A stretch of DNA of 64,000 bases from Amycolatopsis eburnea (GTDB lineage: Bacteria; Actinomycetota; Actinomycetes; Mycobacteriales; Pseudonocardiaceae). Positions 8,877 to 16,840 of the stretch are shown piece after piece. The notes beneath the pieces were generated by a model. It was not told the DNA's origin and ran no database searches. It worked only from the letters and a program-made list of their open reading frames with translations. Position 1 is the stretch's first letter; every line of letters begins with the position of its first letter. Location: the NCBI RefSeq assembly GCF_003937945.1, contig NZ_RSEC01000058.1, positions 1,054,001-1,118,000 of the forward strand. Direction: 5' to 3'. Made by a program: the position numbers and the translations under genes.

Positions 8877-10132
8877 GGAACTTCTTCGCACTGCACCGCA
8901 ACGTCCGGCTCCGGATCGGGCTGGCGTTCGTCCACAAGCTGATCGACGCGATGATCCTCACGTTCATCGCCATCTACCTCGCCGCGCACGTCGGTGTCGC
9001 CGTCGCCGGCGCGCTGATCCTCGTGTTCGCCGCCTTCGCCGTGGTCGGCATGCTGGCGGGCGGGCACCTGTCCGAACGCTGGGGACGCCGGCCGGTGCTC
9101 GTGGCCGGCGACCTCGTGGGCACGGCCTTCCTCGCGCTGATGGCGGTCGCCTACTACGCCGGCTGGGGCGCGCTCGCCGTTTACTTCAGCTACGCGATCG
9201 TGAAGTTCGGGACGAACCTCGCGCTGCCCGCCAACGACGCGACGATCATCGACGTCACTCCGCCCGGGCAACGCAAGTTCGTCTACACGGTCAACTACTG
9301 GGTCATCAACATCGCGCTCGGCACCGGCGCCCTGCTCGGGGCTTTCCTGTACAGCGAGCACTTCGGCGCCGTGATCCTCGGCGGTGCCATCGGGATGGCG
9401 TTCGCGCTCACCATCACGGTCACGCTCGTGGCCGAGACCAAACCGGACACCCCGCGCCCGCCGGCGAAGCTGACCGGGCTCGCGCAGTTCGCCGAGGGCT
9501 ACCGCGTGGTGCTCGCCGACTCGACGTTCCGGCGGCTGATCATCGCCGCCACCCTGATCCTCACCCTCGAAGGCCAGCTGAGCACGGCGATCGGGATCCG
9601 GCTTGCCACGGACTTCCCGACGCAGGAGGTGGTCCCGTTCGGGGCCGTCACCGGGGTGCAGATGCTCGGCGTGCTCAAGGCCGTGAACACCGTCCTGGTC
9701 GTCGTCTTCGCGCTGGTCGTCAACACGCTGCTGCGCCGGATGCCCGACCGGGCCCGGCTCTACGCGGGCATCGCGCTGTACGCGGGCGGGTTCGCGGTAC
9801 TCGCGGTCACCGACGACGCCTGGCTGCTGCTGGCCGCCGTCGTCGTGCTGACCGTCGGCGAGCTGATGAACCTGCCGGTGCAGCAGGCGCTGCTCGCGGA
9901 GCTGGCGCCGGAGGAGGGCCGGCCGCGCTACCTGGCCGCGTACTACCTGCACATCCGGTTCGGCCAGGTCGTCAACTCGGTGCTGGTCAGCCTGAGCGCG
10001 GTGCTCGCCACGCAGGGGATGGCCGCGATCTACCTGCTCTTCGGCCTCGTGGTCATCCTGCAGTACCGGGTGATCCTGGCCCGCCGCGCGACGCCCGCGG
10101 CCGTCCCCGTCCCCGAAACCCTGGGAAGGTAA
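8873..10132 (+). CDS. Major facilitator superfamily exporter
   Basis: This 419-aa integral membrane protein has about 12 hydrophobic segments. After the first pair comes MFS motif A as GGHLSERWGRRPVL (about residues 62-75) in the cytoplasmic loop. No periplasmic binding protein or ATPase is nearby, which fits a proton-coupled drug-efflux type carrier. Its position between ATP-grasp genes in the operon suggests it exports the cluster product or an early amino-acid-like component and gives self-resistance. The ATG overlaps the upstream stop, so expression is coupled to the ligase. Direction of transport and substrate are inferred. Confidence 0.9.
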   Translation: MRNFFALHRNVRLRIGLAFVHKLIDAMILTFIAIYLAAHVGVAVAGALILVFAAFAVVGMLAGGHLSERWGRRPVLVAGDLVGTAFLALMAVAYYAGWGALAVYFSYAIVKFGTNLALPANDATIIDVTPPGQRKFVYTVNYWVINIALGTGALLGAFLYSEHFGAVILGGAIGMAFALTITVTLVAETKPDTPRPPAKLTGLAQFAEGYRVVLADSTFRRLIIAATLILTLEGQLSTAIGIRLATDFPTQEVVPFGAVTGVQMLGVLKAVNTVLVVVFALVVNTLLRRMPDRARLYAGIALYAGGFAVLAVTDDAWLLLAAVVVLTVGELMNLPVQQALLAELAPEEGRPRYLAAYYLHIRFGQVVNSVLVSLSAVLATQGMAAIYLLFGLVVILQYRVILARRATPAAVPVPETLGR

Positions 10133-10134
10133 CC

Positions 10135-11469
10135 ATGTCGGCACGGTCCGATCGGATCACCGAGGCCTACCTCGCCGGGTGCGAGGCGCCGGACGGCCCG
10201 CTCCGCCACGCGCGGGCGAGCCTGGAGCTCTCGGAAACGAAACGCCTGTCCTGGCCGCGTTTGCTGCCCCGGCCGATCTTCGTCGACGAAGCCGAGTACC
10301 GGGCGTTCGGCCGGGACCTGGTCACGATCTACGAGCTCGTCACCGGTTTGCCGCAACGGATGTACGGCGGCGACTTCGACCGGTTCCGCACCGCGCTGGG
10401 CATCGACGACCGGCACGCGGCGCTGATGTGCCGCCTGCTCGGCGAAGGACCGCCGCCGCTGTACGGCCGCGCGGACGTCTACTTCGACGGCTCGGCGTTC
10501 AAGCTGCTCGAATACAACATCGGCAGCGCGCTCGGCGGCCTGGACATGGTGGGCACGCTGCCCAAGGCGTACCTGAAGGTGCCGTCGGTCGCGGAGTTCG
10601 CCGCCGAGCACGGCCTCGGCTTCCTCGACATGGGTTCGGACCTCGCCGAGGCGTTGCGGGGCGCGGGAAAGACGATCGGGGCGGGCGAGCCGGTGGTCGC
10701 GATCCTCGAAGGACCCGGCGGGATGGCGCGCTACGGCCACCAGCGCCGCGCGATCGCGGAACTCCTGGCGGAGAACGAGATCGACTGCCTCGTGGGGGAG
10801 ATCGGCGACCTGAAGTTCCGCCACGGCAAGCCGCACCTCCACGGCACCGGCGTCGACGTGGTCCTGCGGTACTACGGGCTCGAGGAAATGCTCGAACAGC
10901 CCGACTGCGACGAGCTGCTGGAGCCGGTCTTCCGCGCCCACGAAGCCGGTCAGGTCGTGGTGTGGACGCCGACGAACGTGTTCAGCAACAAGGGAACCCT
11001 GGCCATGTTGTCGGAGTTCGCGGAACTGTTCACAGTGGACGAACGCGCGGTGATCGAGCGCGTGCTGCCGTGGTGCCGGATGCTCGGGCGCCCCGGCGCC
11101 GGCCCGGACACCCGGCGCATCGAGGACTGCGTGGCGCGGAAGGACCAGCTGGTGTTCAAGCCGGCCGGGCTGTACGGCGGCCAAGGGGTCGTCATCGGCC
11201 AGGAGGTCGACGCGGCGACGTGGCGGGAAACCCTTGAAGCGGGCTCGCGCGCCGGGTCGCTCGTCCAGGAGATCGTGCCGCCGAACGTCGAAACCGTGAT
11301 CGACCCCGAGACCGGCGAGCGCAGCGAGTGGTACGCCCTCTGGGCCGCCTTCATGACGCCGTCCGGCTTGTCCGGCGGCGGGATCCGCGCCATCCCGCCC
11401 GGCGGGACGACGGTGATCACGATGATCAACAACGCGAACGTCCGCAACACCTGCCTCTTCACCTGCTGA
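10135..11469 (+). CDS. Glutathionylspermidine-synthase-like ATP-grasp protein (third ATP-grasp)
   Basis: This 444-aa protein resembles the circularly arranged ATP-grasp proteins related to glutathionylspermidine synthase. KLLEYNIGSALGGLDMVG (about 122-139) looks like the N-terminal pre-ATP-grasp E-x-N motif, VVAILEGPGGMARYG follows, and the C-terminal half has QLVFKPAGLYGGQGVVIGQ (ATP lysine and glycine loop), LVQEIVPP and MINNANV. Such enzymes use ATP to form amide bonds. With the two preceding genes it makes three distinct ATP-grasp ligases within 5.2 kb, suggesting stepwise amide formation on an amino-acid-derived unit. It starts 2 bases after the transporter stop with GGGAAGG upstream. 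Exact reaction unknown. Confidence 0.78.
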   Translation: MSARSDRITEAYLAGCEAPDGPLRHARASLELSETKRLSWPRLLPRPIFVDEAEYRAFGRDLVTIYELVTGLPQRMYGGDFDRFRTALGIDDRHAALMCRLLGEGPPPLYGRADVYFDGSAFKLLEYNIGSALGGLDMVGTLPKAYLKVPSVAEFAAEHGLGFLDMGSDLAEALRGAGKTIGAGEPVVAILEGPGGMARYGHQRRAIAELLAENEIDCLVGEIGDLKFRHGKPHLHGTGVDVVLRYYGLEEMLEQPDCDELLEPVFRAHEAGQVVVWTPTNVFSNKGTLAMLSEFAELFTVDERAVIERVLPWCRMLGRPGAGPDTRRIEDCVARKDQLVFKPAGLYGGQGVVIGQEVDAATWRETLEAGSRAGSLVQEIVPPNVETVIDPETGERSEWYALWAAFMTPSGLSGGGIRAIPPGGTTVITMINNANVRNTCLFTC

Positions 11470-11483
11470 GCAAGGAGAACCCC

Positions 11484-12161
11484 GTGGCTTCCCGACTCGT
11501 CGACCTGACGCACGGCTTCTACGACGGAATGCCGTCCTACCCCGCCGACTGGTTCCCGAAGTTCGTCAGCGAGCGCTCGATGACGCCGGAGACGGACCCG
11601 TACGGCACCGAGCGCACGTTCTCGTACCTGCACGTCTTCCCGCACAACGGGACGCACATGGAGTACCGGCTGCACTTCTTCCCCGGCACCGAAGGCATCG
11701 ACGAGGTGCCGCTGGAGACGTTGATCGGTCGCGCCTGCGTCGCCGACCTGTCCTACAAGGGCGAGCTGGACCCGGTGACCGGCGAGGACCTGGAGAAGAC
11801 GCTGCGGCCGGTGTGGCAGCCGGGCGACCGGCTGCTCGTGCGCACCGACTACCTGCGGCACAACTGGGGCCGGCCCGACTACTGGGACCGCCCGCCGTAC
11901 CTGACGCCGTCGGCCGCGGAGTGGGCCATCGACAACGGCGCGAGCCTGTTCGGCCTCGACTGCCTCACCGAACGCCCCGGCGACGCGGAGTCGCCCGTGC
12001 ACCACGCGCTGCTGGCCGCCGGGATCCCGCTGCTGGAGTACGTCACCAACATGCACGAGCTGACCCGGCAGGTCGTCCGGCTGTTCGCGCTGCCGACCAA
12101 GGTGGCCGGTGCCGAGGCCGCGCCGGCGCGGGTGATCGCGATGGAGGAGACGGATGACTGA
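11484..12161 (+). CDS. Cyclase-family metal-dependent hydrolase (kynurenine formamidase-like)
   Basis: The start is GTG 11484, behind AAGGAGAA; the upstream open frame is longer but lies inside the previous gene. The 225-aa product shows the family metal motif HNGTHMEYRLHF (54-65), close to the consensus H-x-G-T-H-x-D-x3-H-F but with Glu60 in place of Asp. It also has LVDLTHGFYDGMPSYP at the N-terminus and FGLDCLTERPG in the second half. Known relatives hydrolyse N-formylkynurenine, isatin or cyclic amides, and some act in polyketide or alkaloid clusters. With a TrpE/TrpG-like pair in the same operon, an aryl-amide or lactam substrate is reasonable but unproven. Confidence 0.85.
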   Translation: MASRLVDLTHGFYDGMPSYPADWFPKFVSERSMTPETDPYGTERTFSYLHVFPHNGTHMEYRLHFFPGTEGIDEVPLETLIGRACVADLSYKGELDPVTGEDLEKTLRPVWQPGDRLLVRTDYLRHNWGRPDYWDRPPYLTPSAAEWAIDNGASLFGLDCLTERPGDAESPVHHALLAAGIPLLEYVTNMHELTRQVVRLFALPTKVAGAEAAPARVIAMEETDD

Positions 12162-13311
12162 GCAGGTCGCCCTCACGGCGGTCGGCGGCGACGCCGGGGT
12201 GCCGGACGGCCTGGACCGGCTGCTCGACCTGCTCGGCGCGCCGCTGGCCGGGCTGCGGGCCGGCGACGAGGTGCTGATCAAGCCGAACCTGTTCCAGACC
12301 AGGCCGGGGTTCCACGTCAGCCCGGCGCTGCTGGCGGCGATCGCCCGCGTCGTCGCCGAGCACGGCGCCCGGCCCGTCATCGCCGAGCGCACGCACGCGA
12401 TCTACGAGCTGCTGAACGACCACGAAGCCGCGAAGTACGCCCGGATCGTCAGCTTCGACGACCTGCCGCTGCGGATCACCGGCATCCCGGGCGCGACGTC
12501 GCTGCGGGTGCCGATCGCCGTCCCCGAGCTGATCCTCGACTGCGACTTCTTCATCGGCGTCCCGCAGCTGCGCACGCACGCGAGCGTCGTCTACTCGAAC
12601 GCGATGAAGAACCTCGTCGGGCTGCTGCCCGGGTACACCACGAGGATCGTGCACATGGCGGGCGTCGACGAGTCCACTGTGGACCTGAACGTGATGCGGC
12701 CGCAGGACCTCGTGGTGTGCGACGGGACCACGGTCATCGAGGGCAACTACCCGATGGACGGCCGCGCGCGGGAGGCCGGGTTCCTCGCGGCGAGCCGCAA
12801 CGCCGTCGCGCTCGACGTCGCCGTCGGCACGCTGGCCGGGTTCGACCCGGACAGCGTGGCGTACCTGCGGGACGCGCACGCGCGGGGCATGGGACCGTTG
12901 TCGCTGGGGGAGATCGAGCTGCTGGGCACGCCACTGTCCGAAGTGGCCTTCGACATGGTCAAGGCGCCGGTCGAGATCGTCGTGCCGCGGGACGGCATCC
13001 ACGTCTACGCCGAGAACGCGTGCCCGGCGTGCAGCCGGTTCGTCGCCGGGGCGATGAAGGCGCTCGCCGGCGAGCTGTGCGAGTGGGAGGGGGAAATGAC
13101 GGTCATCTCGGGGCCGCAGGTGGAGCTGCCGCCGTTGCGCGGGGAAGTGGTGCTCGTCGGCAACTGCCTGTACGAGAGCCGGGACCTCGGGATCTTCGTC
13201 GAAGGCTGCCCGCCGCGGGCGATCCAGCTGGCCGCGTTCCGCTACGCCATGGGAAAGCCGGTCGGCGACCACGAGCGGACGCAGTTCCGGGTGCCGGCGG
13301 GCGTGCGATGA
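12154..13311 (+). CDS. DUF362-family protein
   Basis: This 385-aa protein begins MTEQVALTAVGGDAGV and carries the DUF362 hallmarks: VLIKPNLFQTRPG (about 42-54), FIGVPQLRTHASVVYSNAMKNLVGLLP (read in two parts) and the later ENACPACSRF, whose C-x2-C may bind metal or act in redox. The biochemical function of DUF362 proteins is not established; some are fused to ferredoxins, but no Fe-S cluster domain is seen here. It overlaps both the cyclase-family gene (8 bases) and the TrpE-like gene (4 bases), so the three are made together. I infer a role in processing the chorismate-derived unit and claim no specific reaction. Confidence 0.85.
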   Translation: MTEQVALTAVGGDAGVPDGLDRLLDLLGAPLAGLRAGDEVLIKPNLFQTRPGFHVSPALLAAIARVVAEHGARPVIAERTHAIYELLNDHEAAKYARIVSFDDLPLRITGIPGATSLRVPIAVPELILDCDFFIGVPQLRTHASVVYSNAMKNLVGLLPGYTTRIVHMAGVDESTVDLNVMRPQDLVVCDGTTVIEGNYPMDGRAREAGFLAASRNAVALDVAVGTLAGFDPDSVAYLRDAHARGMGPLSLGEIELLGTPLSEVAFDMVKAPVEIVVPRDGIHVYAENACPACSRFVAGAMKALAGELCEWEGEMTVISGPQVELPPLRGEVVLVGNCLYESRDLGIFVEGCPPRAIQLAAFRYAMGKPVGDHERTQFRVPAGVR

Positions 13312-14642
13312 TCACGACTTCGCTGGCACCGGGCGATCGGCTGTACCGTCACGTGGTTCCCCTGGCCACGGCGGTCGATCCGGTGGCGGCCGCGGCGGCC
13401 TTGCGGCCCGCCGGGCGGGTCATGCTGACCGCGGGGTCCGGTGGCTCGTCCCCGGTGCTGGCCGTCGGGGAACTGGCCGTCCTCTCGCACCCCGGCGGCG
13501 GTGCCCCCTTGACCGCCGCCGTGGACCTGGTGCGCGGCCTGGACTTGCCACCGGACGGCACCGACGCGGAGGCGGCCTGGTTCGGGTTCCTCGCCTACGA
13601 CGCGGCGCGGGACTTCGAACGCCTGCCGAGCCGGCACCCGGCGTCCGGCCGGCCGTCGTACGAGTTCTTCCTGCCCGAGGTGCTGGTCGCCGACGGCCGC
13701 GTGATCGGCCGGGGCACCACGCCCGCGGCCGCGCGCACGGCGGCCGAGCAGGTCGCCCGGACGCTGGACCGGCTCGTCGTCGCTCCACTGGGGACGGTCG
13801 CCGTGGGCACCGGCCGGTTCGGCTTCGCCTACGACGAGTACGTCGACGCGGTACGGCGCGCGCAGCAGCACATCCTCGACGGCGACGTCTTCCAGCTGGT
13901 GCTGTCCAACGCCTGGACCGCACCGGCCACTGTGGACGGGTTGAGCGTCTACCGGAGACTGACGGAGATCAACCCGTCCCCGTACCACTTCTGGTACGGC
14001 GGACCGGGGTTCGAGGCCGTCGGCGCGTCCCCGGAACCGTGCTTGACGCTGTCCGGCGGTCGCGCGCTGATCCGCCCGCTCGCCGGCACCCGCCCCCGCG
14101 GCCGCGACGGCCGCGCCGACCGGCTCGCCGAGGACGACCTGCGCTCGTCGGTGAAGGAGCTGGCCGAGCACCGGATGCTCGTCGACCTGGCCCGCAACGA
14201 CCTCGGCCGCGTGTGCCGCCCCGGCAGTGTCTCGGTCGAACGGCTGATGGCGGTCGAGCGGTACTCGCACGTGATGCACCTGACGTCCGACGTGTGGGGT
14301 GAGCCGGCGCTGGAGCGGGGCACGGACGAGCTGATCCGCGCCACCTTCCCCGCGGGCACGATGACCGGCACGCCGAAGGTGCGCGCGATGGAGATCATCG
14401 ACGCGCTCGAGCCGTCGCGGCGCTGGCTCTACTCCGGCGCGGTGGGTTCGTTCGGGGTGTCCCATGTGGACCTGTACCTGACGATCCGCAGCGTGGTCTG
14501 GTGCGACGGCGAAATCCGGCTGCAGGCGGGCGGCGGCATCGTCCACGACTCGGACCCGGCCGAGGAGTACGCGGAATGCCTGGCGAAGCTCGGCTCGGGC
14601 GCCCGCGCGCTCGGCGTGACGGTGGAAGGGACGGCCGCGTGA
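13308..14642 (+). CDS. Chorismate-utilising synthase component I, anthranilate/ADIC (TrpE) type
   Basis: The start is ATG 13308, overlapping the DUF362 stop. The 444-aa protein has the chorismate-binding C-terminal domain: PSPYHFWY, ASPEPCL, PLAGTRPRG, ELAEHRMLVDLARNDLGRV, YSHVMHLTSDV and FPAGTMTGTPKVRAMEIID (Lys about 357). The alanine in PLAGTRPRG is diagnostic: PabB-type enzymes carry a lysine there (PIKGT), so ammonia should be added at C2 to give ADIC or anthranilate, not 4-aminodeoxychorismate. The N-terminal Trp-feedback motif (LLES in housekeeping TrpE) reads as MLTAGS, suggesting release from tryptophan inhibition, as expected for a pathway-dedicated enzyme. Whether it also eliminates pyruvate cannot be decided by eye. 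Confidence 0.88.
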   Translation: MITTSLAPGDRLYRHVVPLATAVDPVAAAAALRPAGRVMLTAGSGGSSPVLAVGELAVLSHPGGGAPLTAAVDLVRGLDLPPDGTDAEAAWFGFLAYDAARDFERLPSRHPASGRPSYEFFLPEVLVADGRVIGRGTTPAAARTAAEQVARTLDRLVVAPLGTVAVGTGRFGFAYDEYVDAVRRAQQHILDGDVFQLVLSNAWTAPATVDGLSVYRRLTEINPSPYHFWYGGPGFEAVGASPEPCLTLSGGRALIRPLAGTRPRGRDGRADRLAEDDLRSSVKELAEHRMLVDLARNDLGRVCRPGSVSVERLMAVERYSHVMHLTSDVWGEPALERGTDELIRATFPAGTMTGTPKVRAMEIIDALEPSRRWLYSGAVGSFGVSHVDLYLTIRSVVWCDGEIRLQAGGGIVHDSDPAEEYAECLAKLGSGARALGVTVEGTAA

Positions 14643-15400
14643 TCTGCGTGCTCGACAACTACGACTCGTTCGTCTACAACCTGGTGCAGTACCTGGGCGA
14701 CCTCGGCGAGACGTGCCAGGTCCACCGCAACGACGAGGTGTCCGTCGAGGACGTCGTCGCGCTCGGCCCGGAGCTGGTGCTGATCTCACCCGGTCCCGGC
14801 GACCCGGCGGACGCGGGCATCTCGATCGAGCTGGTCCGCCGGCTGGCCGGGCGCGTGCCGGTGTTCGGAGTGTGCCTGGGCCACCAGGCGATCGGCGCGG
14901 CCTTCGGCGCAAAGGTGGTGCACGCGGCCGAGCCGATGCACGGCAAGTGCTCCGCCCTCGCCCACGACGGCTCCGGCGTCTTCGCGGGCCTGCCGAACCC
15001 GCTGACGGTGGCGCGCTACCACTCGCTGGTGCTCGACCCGGCGTCCCTCCCGGCCGAACTGGTGGTGACGGCGTGGTCGGACACCGGCGAGATCATGGGC
15101 GTCCGGCACCGCGAGTTCCCGATCGAGGGCGTCCAGTTCCACCCGGAGTCGCTGTTCACCGAGTCGGGCGTGGCGATGGTCGCGAACGCGGTGCGTCAGG
15201 CCGGCTCGGCCGAGACGACCGCGGGCAGCGCGCGGAGCCGGCCGAGCAGCGCGTCGATCTCGTCGGTGCCCAGCAGAACGGCGCAGACCATGCTGCTCTC
15301 CCGGACGCCGTCCTTGATGTCGACGGACAGCTCGTGCACCGGCGTGCCGTCGAGCGCGCGGACGAGAGCGGGGATTTCTTCGGCACCACCGGTGAAGTAG
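14639..15400 (+). CDS. Glutamine amidotransferase component II (TrpG/PabA-like) with unusual C-terminal tail
   Basis: The start is GTG 14639, overlapping the component I stop. Residues 1 to about 187 are a complete class I glutamine amidotransferase: LDNYDSFVYNLVQYLG, SPGPGDP, FGVCLGHQAIG (nucleophile about Cys79), RYHSL and GVQFHPES (His-Glu). It would deliver ammonia to the TrpE-like partner. The frame does not stop where the family normally ends. It runs on for about 66 residues of Ser/Arg/Thr-rich, low-complexity sequence to 15400, and that tail is exactly antisense to the small ACT-like gene at 15196-15462. The tail therefore looks like read-through across a convergent gene and not a domain. 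A lost stop or a small indel near 15200 would explain it. Confidence 0.9.
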   Translation: MICVLDNYDSFVYNLVQYLGDLGETCQVHRNDEVSVEDVVALGPELVLISPGPGDPADAGISIELVRRLAGRVPVFGVCLGHQAIGAAFGAKVVHAAEPMHGKCSALAHDGSGVFAGLPNPLTVARYHSLVLDPASLPAELVVTAWSDTGEIMGVRHREFPIEGVQFHPESLFTESGVAMVANAVRQAGSAETTAGSARSRPSSASISSVPSRTAQTMLLSRTPSLMSTDSSCTGVPSSARTRAGISSAPPVK

Positions 15401-15462
15401 GTGGCGATGCGGCGCCGCAGCAGCATGGCCGGACGGGTGGCGAACGTGGTGGGGCTGGACAT
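15196..15462 (-). CDS. Small ACT-like domain protein
   Basis: This is a minus-strand 88-aa frame starting at ATG 15460-15462, with GGAG about 8-10 bases upstream (CCCGTGGAGATCACGCC before the ATG). The sequence has an alternating strand-helix pattern like an ACT regulatory fold: RRRIATYFTGGAEEIPALV, then VHELSVDIKDG, then SMVCAVLLGTDEIDALLGRL and VVSAEPA at the end. ACT domains bind amino acids and regulate aromatic amino acid enzymes, so a regulator of the neighbouring TrpE/TrpG pair is attractive. It overlaps the amidotransferase tail by about 205 bases in antisense. It is the better-formed of the two overlapping coding sequences there. No homologue could be checked. Confidence 0.65.
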   Translation of the reverse strand: MSSPTTFATRPAMLLRRRIATYFTGGAEEIPALVRALDGTPVHELSVDIKDGVRESSMVCAVLLGTDEIDALLGRLRALPAVVSAEPA

Positions 15463-15621
15463 GGCGTGATCTCCACGGGGAAGTGCGGATGGGATCGGGG
15501 CCAGGTCCCGAAAGAGGTGCCGCGGAATCCGCGATCGCCAAGGCTGCGCGCCGGCGACCTGGGTTCAGCCGGCGCGCCGGGCTACGAGTCGCGTGAACAT
15601 CGTCGGGCGCTGCACGGCGAC

Positions 15622-15652
15622 AGGCTAACACGGGCCGGGCCCGAGAGGGCAA
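15622..15652 (-). promoter_or_regulatory. Weak candidate promoter for the ACT-like gene
   Basis: On the minus strand TTGCCC is followed after 19 bases by TAGCCT, resembling TTGNNN/TANNNT vegetative hexamers but with a long spacer. It lies about 160 bases upstream of the ATG. This is a guess from pattern only. Confidence 0.2.
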
Positions 15653-15685
15653 GCCACGACCGGGTGAGCCGGGGGGCCGGGATGT

Positions 15686-15704
15686 CATGAACGACTCTTT
15701 CATG
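15686..15704. repeat. Degenerate palindrome related to the 53-bp element
   Basis: CATGAACGACTCTTTCATG has 6-bp complementary arms around a CGACTCT core and resembles the TGAATGACTCATTCA core of the neighbouring element. It may be a decayed copy. Confidence 0.5.
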
Positions 15705-15765
15705 TCGTCCGGCGCCAGGGCTCCGGCAAAGTCGCGGCGGCTTGCCCGGCGGCGGTTTCGCCGGT

Positions 15766-15818
15766 GTCTTGAATGACTCATTCAGGTCTTCGGAGGTCCT
15801 GAATGACTCATTCAAGAC
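15766..15818. repeat. 53-bp paired-palindrome element, copy 1
   Basis: Two 15-bp palindromes TGAATGACTCATTCA lie in one 53-bp unit that begins GTCTTGAATGAC and ends CTCATTCAAGAC. Two further copies with exactly the same length and spacing lie at 45738-45790 and 45879-45931. Each half can form a hairpin. This copy lies 63 bases beyond the 3' end of the winged-helix regulator gene, so it could act as its terminator. Confidence 0.85.
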
Positions 15819-15880
15819 ACCGCAGGGCCGCCCGGCGCCAGTGGGGTCGGACCGAGGGCGGCCGGCGCGGGCCGCCGGGG

Positions 15881-16840
15881 TCAGCTGGCCCGGATCACCC
15901 CGAGCCCCAGCGGCGTGATCTCGTGGATCTGCGACTTCCCCGACCGCGCGCTCGTGATCAACCCGCTGGCCCGCAGCACCGACGCGTGCTGACTCGCCGT
16001 AGCCAGCGAAATCCCCGTCAGCTCCGCCAGCTCGCTCGTGTTGCACCGCGTGATCGCCACCGTCATCAGCACCCGCGCCCGCGTGTGCCCCAGCAACGCC
16101 GCCAGCGACGGCCCCGGCTCCGCGTCGCTCTCGAACCGCGTGTGGCTGATCGAGTACACCAGCACCGGCGGCAGGCCCGGGTCCTTGTACGTCGTCGGCA
16201 TGCCGTGCGCGAAGAACGTCGGGATCAGCCGGAGACCGCGGCCGTCCAGGTGCAGTTCCTGGTCGATCGGGAAGCGGACCCGCAGCACCGGCGGGGTCCA
16301 CGTGATGTCCGGGTGCAAGGTCGAGAGCAGCAGCTGCGGGCCGCCGCGGTCGAGGCTGGACTGGAGGCGGCGGCGGTCGCGGGCGACCGCGCGGCGCACC
16401 GACGGCCAGTCCGGGGCCACGCACTGGCGGTAGTAGTCGTGCAGGGCCGTGCCCAGGCGCCGCAGTTCGCGGGGCTCGCCCTCGGCGAGGCGGCGCAGCC
16501 ACGGCGGGACGCGGGTGCCCTGCGCCGCCAGCTCGGCGACGTCGGCGGCCAGCACCGGCGACGGCGTTTCGAGGACCGCCGAGACGCCTTCGCCGATGGT
16601 GCGGGTGCCCGCCGGGGTCAGGAAGTCGGGGCAGTAGCCGTACGGGGGGACCGCCGACATGAGCAACCGGCCGGACTCGGGGACTGCGGAGCGTGACCCC
16701 CGGCGCCAGCGGCCGAACAGCGGCTCGCCTTCCGGGCGCCGGATCCGGTAGCTGCTCATCAGCAGTTCCCACATCGGGTCGGCGTCCTCGGCGATGGTCA
16801 CCCGCGCCAGGTCCGCTTCCGTGAAGTGAATTTTCAACAA
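15881..16840 (-). CDS. ArsR-like winged-helix transcriptional regulator
   Basis: This 319-aa protein has an N-terminal region of unknown fold beginning MLKIHFTEADLARVTI, about 200 residues. The C-terminal winged helix-turn-helix contains TRCNTSELAELTGISLATASQHASVLRASGLI, in which GISLATASQHASVLR is the recognition-helix part. The arrangement matches actinobacterial ArsR-family regulators with a DUF5937-type N-terminal domain. The start is TTG (16838-16840), with GGGAGAGGAG about 9 bases upstream; an adjacent TTG is equally possible. It is transcribed divergently from the SARP gene, across 325 bases, so cross-regulation is likely. No metal-binding cysteine motif is seen in the DNA-binding helices. 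Confidence 0.88.
   Translation of the reverse strand: MLKIHFTEADLARVTIAEDADPMWELLMSSYRIRRPEGEPLFGRWRRGSRSAVPESGRLLMSAVPPYGYCPDFLTPAGTRTIGEGVSAVLETPSPVLAADVAELAAQGTRVPPWLRRLAEGEPRELRRLGTALHDYYRQCVAPDWPSVRRAVARDRRRLQSSLDRGGPQLLLSTLHPDITWTPPVLRVRFPIDQELHLDGRGLRLIPTFFAHGMPTTYKDPGLPPVLVYSISHTRFESDAEPGPSLAALLGHTRARVLMTVAITRCNTSELAELTGISLATASQHASVLRASGLITSARSGKSQIHEITPLGLGVIRAS

Larger units (their letters stand above)
15463..15880. other. Non-coding interval between two minus-strand genes, with repeats
   Basis: This 418-base stretch contains no convincing gene. It holds the leader of the ACT-like gene, several GC-rich self-complementary patches, the palindromic elements listed separately, and the region just downstream of the winged-helix regulator. 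Reading the minus strand, a very short frame (M-F-T-R-L-V-A-R-R-A-G) precedes the ACT-like gene but has no codon bias suggesting attenuation. Confidence 0.6.

Noticed and set aside
13308..15400. PABA synthase (PabB/PabA) interpretation
   Set aside because: The alanine in PLAGTRPRG is of TrpE type, whereas PabB has lysine. A PABA starter is also unlikely because the loading module is a KSQ.
15550..15605. Short leader frame upstream of the ACT-like gene as an amino-acid attenuator
   Set aside because: It has no run of Trp, Phe, Tyr or Cys codons and no clear competing hairpins.
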